From Chromatiaceae bacterium (GTDB lineage Bacteria > Pseudomonadota > Gammaproteobacteria > Chromatiales > Chromatiaceae): a stretch of 64,000 nt of DNA. Positions 60,840 to 64,000 of this stretch are shown piece after piece. Position numbers and translations under genes: made by a program. The notes under the pieces were generated by a model. The model had not been told where the DNA came from and ran no database searches. It worked only from the letters and a program-made list of their open reading frames with translations. The DNA is taken from contig JACDZG010000008.1 of NCBI GenBank assembly GCA_013426805.1, positions 1 through 64,000 on the forward strand, written 5' to 3'. Every line of letters begins with the position of its first letter. Position 1 is the first letter of the stretch.

Positions 60840-62537
60840 TCAGAAGCTGTGCATCATGCCGATCGAGAAGCCGCTCCAATCCGCATCCTCGATGTTGTCC
60901 GTGACCTGGGTATACAGGGCGAACGCGGTGGTGCGCTTGCTGAAGTTGTAGTCATACCCGACGGCCCAAGAACTCTTCTCGCTGTTCTGGACCAGGATGC
61001 TGTCGGCAAAGTACTCGCCCAAGGCGCTCGACGGGCAGGTGTAACGGAAGCCGACATTGTTCGGATCGGCGCAACGGTTCAGGTCGGCACGGCCCCACAT
61101 CGCCTTGATCATGTTGTTGCCGAACGCATAGCCGGCCTGGACCTGGAAGAAATTGCCGTCGGCATCTTCCGGGGCACCATAGATGTGCTCACGGTCTTCA
61201 TAGATCGCGGTCAGGCTGAAGCCGTTCCAGTCCAGCAGGCCCAAACCAACACGCCACTTGTTGTCGGACTCGGCGGTCATGCCGGGACCGTATAGCAGCT
61301 CGTAGTTGGCGTCGTCAGCCGCAAAGTTTTCAGCCTCCAGCGACTCGTAGGCAACAGACCCATAGAAAGGCCCGTTCTTGTAGATCGCGGCCAGGGAGTA
61401 GGCGCCGGCGATGGAGTCTTCATCCTCGTTGAACACGCCAAGCGCGGTCGCGCCACCCTGCGGAATGATGGCTGCCATGAACTGGAAGCCGCTCCAGCTC
61501 GGGGACACATAGGCCACCGTGCTGTCGGCGCGCAGATCCTGATAACCGATGGTGTTGTTGTAGTCCGCCAGAGTGTCGGAGAAGAGATCCAGCTTGCCGG
61601 TGGAGATCTTCAGCGGGGTGTCGTGACGGCCCAGCAGGAAGGTACCCCAATCGCCGGCCAGACCAACGAAGGTATTCCGGAAGGCAAAACCGTCAGCGCG
61701 GTTACCATTGACGATGTTGTTATCGCGGTAGGCGTTGGTCATGTCGACGCCGAGTTCGATCTGGTAGACCGCCTTCAGACCGTTGCCCAGATCTTCAGAG
61801 CCCTTGACACCGACGCGCGAGGCCGGACCGAACCAGCTCTGATCCATGCCCCAGCCCTTAAACTTCGTGCCGGACTTGAAGGCCCCGACGGCTGCGGACC
61901 CGACCGCGATGCGCTCCAAACTAACGAGCCGCTCAACCTGATCCAGGTACTGGGTTTCGGTCATCCGACCGAGCGCATAGTTCTGCTCAAGCAAGTCAGC
62001 CTGGGCACTGAAATAATTGTTAAGCGACGTATAACCAGCCACGGCCCCGCCGGTCGCGAAGGCAGCTTCCCGGGCGCTCTCGATATTCGCGACCTGGGCC
62101 GCGCGTTCGGGGCTGTCCACAGGGAACTTAGTAGGATCGGTGCTGTACAAGTTCGCGGCGGCGACACCGGCTGCTTTAGCCTCGTCCTGACTTGCGCCCG
62201 AATTCAAGGCCGCAGTCGCTGCGCTGTAATAGGCCGCCGTCGCATTGCTGCTCAGGCCGTTTGTCGTCAGCGTGCCCAGAGCCGCGGTGCCGGCCGAGTA
62301 GACGGGGCTGAAGGTCCCAAGGCTCGTGGTCGGGTCGATGGTGCCCGTGCCGTTGAAGGTGGCCATGTTGAACCGGGGGCCGACCTGCTGCCCAGGACGG
62401 AAGAACGTGGCGTTCTGCTCGACATCGATATAGTCAAGCGAGACATTGACCTTGCCGTAGAGGATGGCTTCGGCAGAGGCGATGGCCGGGGCGGCCATGG
62501 CGGCAGCGACTGCCAGGGTGAGTAACTTCTTGTTCAT
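60840..62537 (-). CDS. Outer-membrane porin with large insertion
   Basis: A 565-residue Gram-negative porin (porin_4 type). A signal peptide (MNKKLLTLAVAAAMAAPAIASA) precedes AILYGKVNVSLDYIDVEQ, the first beta strand. Normally the next strands follow at once; here about 190 Ala/Thr/Ser-rich residues (about 40-225) come before SRVGVKGSEDLGNGLKAVYQIE. The protein then continues normally (FLLGRHDTPLKIS) to the C-terminal aromatic residue of GMMHSF. Typical members have 350-400 residues. GGAG precedes the ATG. Confidence 0.88.
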   Translation of the reverse strand: MNKKLLTLAVAAAMAAPAIASAEAILYGKVNVSLDYIDVEQNATFFRPGQQVGPRFNMATFNGTGTIDPTTSLGTFSPVYSAGTAALGTLTTNGLSSNATAAYYSAATAALNSGASQDEAKAAGVAAANLYSTDPTKFPVDSPERAAQVANIESAREAAFATGGAVAGYTSLNNYFSAQADLLEQNYALGRMTETQYLDQVERLVSLERIAVGSAAVGAFKSGTKFKGWGMDQSWFGPASRVGVKGSEDLGNGLKAVYQIELGVDMTNAYRDNNIVNGNRADGFAFRNTFVGLAGDWGTFLLGRHDTPLKISTGKLDLFSDTLADYNNTIGYQDLRADSTVAYVSPSWSGFQFMAAIIPQGGATALGVFNEDEDSIAGAYSLAAIYKNGPFYGSVAYESLEAENFAADDANYELLYGPGMTAESDNKWRVGLGLLDWNGFSLTAIYEDREHIYGAPEDADGNFFQVQAGYAFGNNMIKAMWGRADLNRCADPNNVGFRYTCPSSALGEYFADSILVQNSEKSSWAVGYDYNFSKRTTAFALYTQVTDNIEDADWSGFSIGMMHSF

Positions 62538-62609
62538 CGTGATCTCCGCTGTTGTGGATTTAGCAACAAGGACTGCATAAACCAAAAGCAATCGTGCTTT
62601 GCAGGGCTA

Positions 62610-62638
62610 ATCATAGAGGACGCACGAGCCCTTTGCAA
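62610..62638 (-). promoter_or_regulatory. Sigma-70 promoter of the porin gene
   Basis: On the minus strand TTGCAA (62638-62633), a 17-bp spacer and TATGAT (62615-62610). The transcript would start near 62603 and have a leader of about 66 nt before the porin ATG at 62537. Confidence 0.75.
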
Positions 62639-62923
62639 CACGATCGAGAAAAAAAAGAGACACCCGTGACGAATGTTGCGTTTTCGGCACAGGGAGTAGG
62701 GGCTCGACTCCCATGCCGGCGGCCGGGCGACAGACCACGTCCTGGCGCACTGGCGTGGAATCCTGCTTCCCCAAACCAGCCCGACGCACCGGACAGTTGC
62801 CAACAGCATTGCCACACACCGCTACAGAACCGGTTGAAGACTTGACAGTGCACAGGCCCGGCTGGCCCGACGCTTTCCAACAACTCACTGTTTAGGAAAT
62901 CATCTTTCGCTCGGCCTGGCCCT
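62639..62923. other. Intergenic region, porin / hydrogenase
   Basis: Stretch between the divergent promoters of the porin and hydrogenase genes. No gene supported. Confidence 0.4.
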
Positions 62924-62939
62924 TGGCCCGGCATTTGCT
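62924..62939 (+). promoter_or_regulatory. Sigma-54-like promoter of the hydrogenase gene
   Basis: TGGCCCGGCATTTGCT matches the -24/-12 consensus TGGCACG-N4-TTGCW at all but one position, with the GG and GC dinucleotides at the right spacing. Transcription would start near 62950, giving a leader of about 55 nt. Hydrogenase operons in several proteobacteria are driven by sigma-54 with an NtrC-type activator. Confidence 0.6.
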
Positions 62940-63004
62940 GAATCCGTGCTGCGCACTCAGCCGCGGCCATCGCCGGCGGCCGACTACCTTGAGGGGATGA
63001 GCAG

Positions 63005-64000
63005 ATGCCGACCACCGAGACCTTCTATGAGGTCATGCGGCGCCAGGGGATCACCCGCCGCAGTTTCCTGAAGTTCTGTAGCCTCACGACCGCGGCCCTA
63101 GGTCTGAGCCCGGCGGCCGCCGCCCAGGTCGTAGAGGCCATGCAGACCAAGCCGCGCATTCCGGTGCTGTGGCTCCACGGGCTGGAGTGCACCTGTTGCT
63201 CGGAGTCCTTCATCCGCTCGGCCCACCCGCTGGTGAAGGACGTAGTGTTATCCATGATCTCGCTGGACTACGACGACACCATCATGGCCGCCTCGGGCCA
63301 CCAGGCGGAGGCGATCATCCACGAGATCCGCGAGAAGTACCGGGGCAACTATATTCTGGCGGTCGAAGGCAATCCGCCGCTCAACCAGGACGGCATGTCC
63401 TGCATCATCGGCGGGCGCCCCTTCCTCGAACAGCTCAAAGAGGCCGCCGCCGACTGCAAGGCGGTGATCGCCTGGGGCTCTTGCGCCTCCTGGGGCTGCG
63501 TGCAAGCGGCGCACCCCAACCCCACCCACGCGGTACCGATCCATCAGGTCATCCACGACAAACCCATCATCAAGGTCCCGGGCTGCCCGCCGATCGCGGA
63601 AGTGATGACCGCGGTCATCACCTACCTGCTGACCTTCGAGCGCATTCCGGAACTGGACCGCCAGGGTCGGCCGAAGATGTTCTACGGCCAGCGCATCCAC
63701 GATAAATGTTACCGCCGGCCGCATTTCGACGCCGGCCAGTTCGTCGAGCGCTGGGACGACGAGGGCGCGCGCCGCGGCTATTGTCTCTACAAGATGGGCT
63801 GCAAGGGGCCGACCACCTATAACGCCTGCTCCACCGTGCGCTGGAACAACGGCGTGTCCTTCCCGATCCAGTCCGGCCACGGCTGCATCGGCTGCTCCGA
63901 GGACGGTTTCTGGGACAAGGGCAGTTTCTACGACCATGTCACCGACACCCGGGTCTTCGGCATCGAGGCCAACGCCGATCGCGTGGGCCTGGTCGCGGCC
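63005..64000 (+). CDS. hupS: Uptake [NiFe] hydrogenase small subunit, partial
   Basis: The first 332 codons; the gene continues past the window end. The N-terminus carries a twin-arginine export signal ([13 protein letters not shown]). Cluster ligands: ECTCCSESF (~residue 62), GSCASWGC (~159), PGCPP, and [10 protein letters not shown] near 300. The extra cysteines in ECTCC and SWGC give the six-Cys proximal cluster found in O2-tolerant membrane-bound hydrogenases (group 1d, HyaA/HoxK/HupS). GAGGGG precedes the ATG. The large subunit is expected downstream. Oxidises H2 at the periplasmic face. Confidence 0.93.
   Translation, partial: MPTTETFYEVMRRQGITRRSFLKFCSLTTAALGLSPAAAAQVVEAMQTKPRIPVLWLHGLECTCCSESFIRSAHPLVKDVVLSMISLDYDDTIMAASGHQAEAIIHEIREKYRGNYILAVEGNPPLNQDGMSCIIGGRPFLEQLKEAAADCKAVIAWGSCASWGCVQAAHPNPTHAVPIHQVIHDKPIIKVPGCPPIAEVMTAVITYLLTFERIPELDRQGRPKMFYGQRIHDKCYRRPHFDAGQFVERWDDEGARRGYCLYKMGCKGPTTYNACSTVRWNNGVSFPIQSGHGCIGCSEDGFWDKGSFYDHVTDTRVFGIEANADRVGLVAA

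Overview
The window looks like the chromosome of a GC-rich, free-living gammaproteobacterium, most plausibly a purple sulfur bacterium (Chromatiaceae). Several gene orders typical of gammaproteobacteria are present: ubiF-ubiH-pepP-ygfB divergent from a small coiled-coil gene, zapA, 6S RNA and a 5-formyl-THF cyclo-ligase gene; trpG-trpD-trpC, then crp divergent from an OsmC-family gene; and ilvA divergent from rpiA. A PPi-dependent phosphofructokinase beside a proton-pumping pyrophosphatase, a glycolate oxidase arm and an uptake [NiFe] hydrogenase fit an autotroph. The assignment to a family is inference. I saw no rRNA gene, tRNA gene or CRISPR array.

Layout. 1-14.8 kb is the accessory part. 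It holds a WD40 secreted protein, a decayed type I restriction locus (hsdM/hsdR remnants with internal deletions and a 127-bp inverted-repeat element), an alpha-E/ATP-grasp operon, a methyltransferase, a PAS-PAS-GGDEF-EAL protein, an Anbu-type proteasome homologue, and a mosaic of duplicated and broken genes (Uma2, VWA, TIR, a second Anbu copy, retropepsin-like protease). 15.2-23.7 kb holds two small secreted proteins, tryptophan biosynthesis genes, Crp, OsmC, a DUF885-like protein, RraA and AceK. 23.8-34.3 kb holds an AmpG-like transporter, tartronate semialdehyde reductase, GlcF, GlcE, a 2Fe-2S/flavin reductase with an HTH-like N-terminus, a degenerate peptidase-like protein, UbiG, a transglutaminase-like protein and ThrC.

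34.8-42.6 kb carries two sodium/solute symporter modules (DUF485-ActP, and DUF4212-SSS-DUF294-exonuclease) and a MntA/HepT toxin-antitoxin pair. 42.7-51.6 kb carries a phosphomannomutase, a Pro/Met-rich secreted protein, EngB, MoaC and a pyrophosphate block: soluble PPase, membrane H+-PPase and PPi-PFK. 51.8-60.5 kb is the ubiquinone/pepP/zapA/6S/ilvA/rpiA core. 60.8-64 kb holds a porin with an unusually large insertion and the start of an uptake hydrogenase small-subunit gene behind a sigma-54-like promoter.

How it fits together. PPi released by biosynthesis can be used by PPi-PFK or exchanged with the proton gradient by HppA. The glycolate genes (GlcEF, tartronate semialdehyde reductase) would recycle RuBisCO oxygenase product, RpiA serves the pentose phosphate/Calvin cycle, and AceK with ActP serves acetate use. 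The Anbu, alpha-E, ATP-grasp and retropepsin genes appear to be parts of one poorly understood peptide-processing system, surrounded here by its own broken copies.
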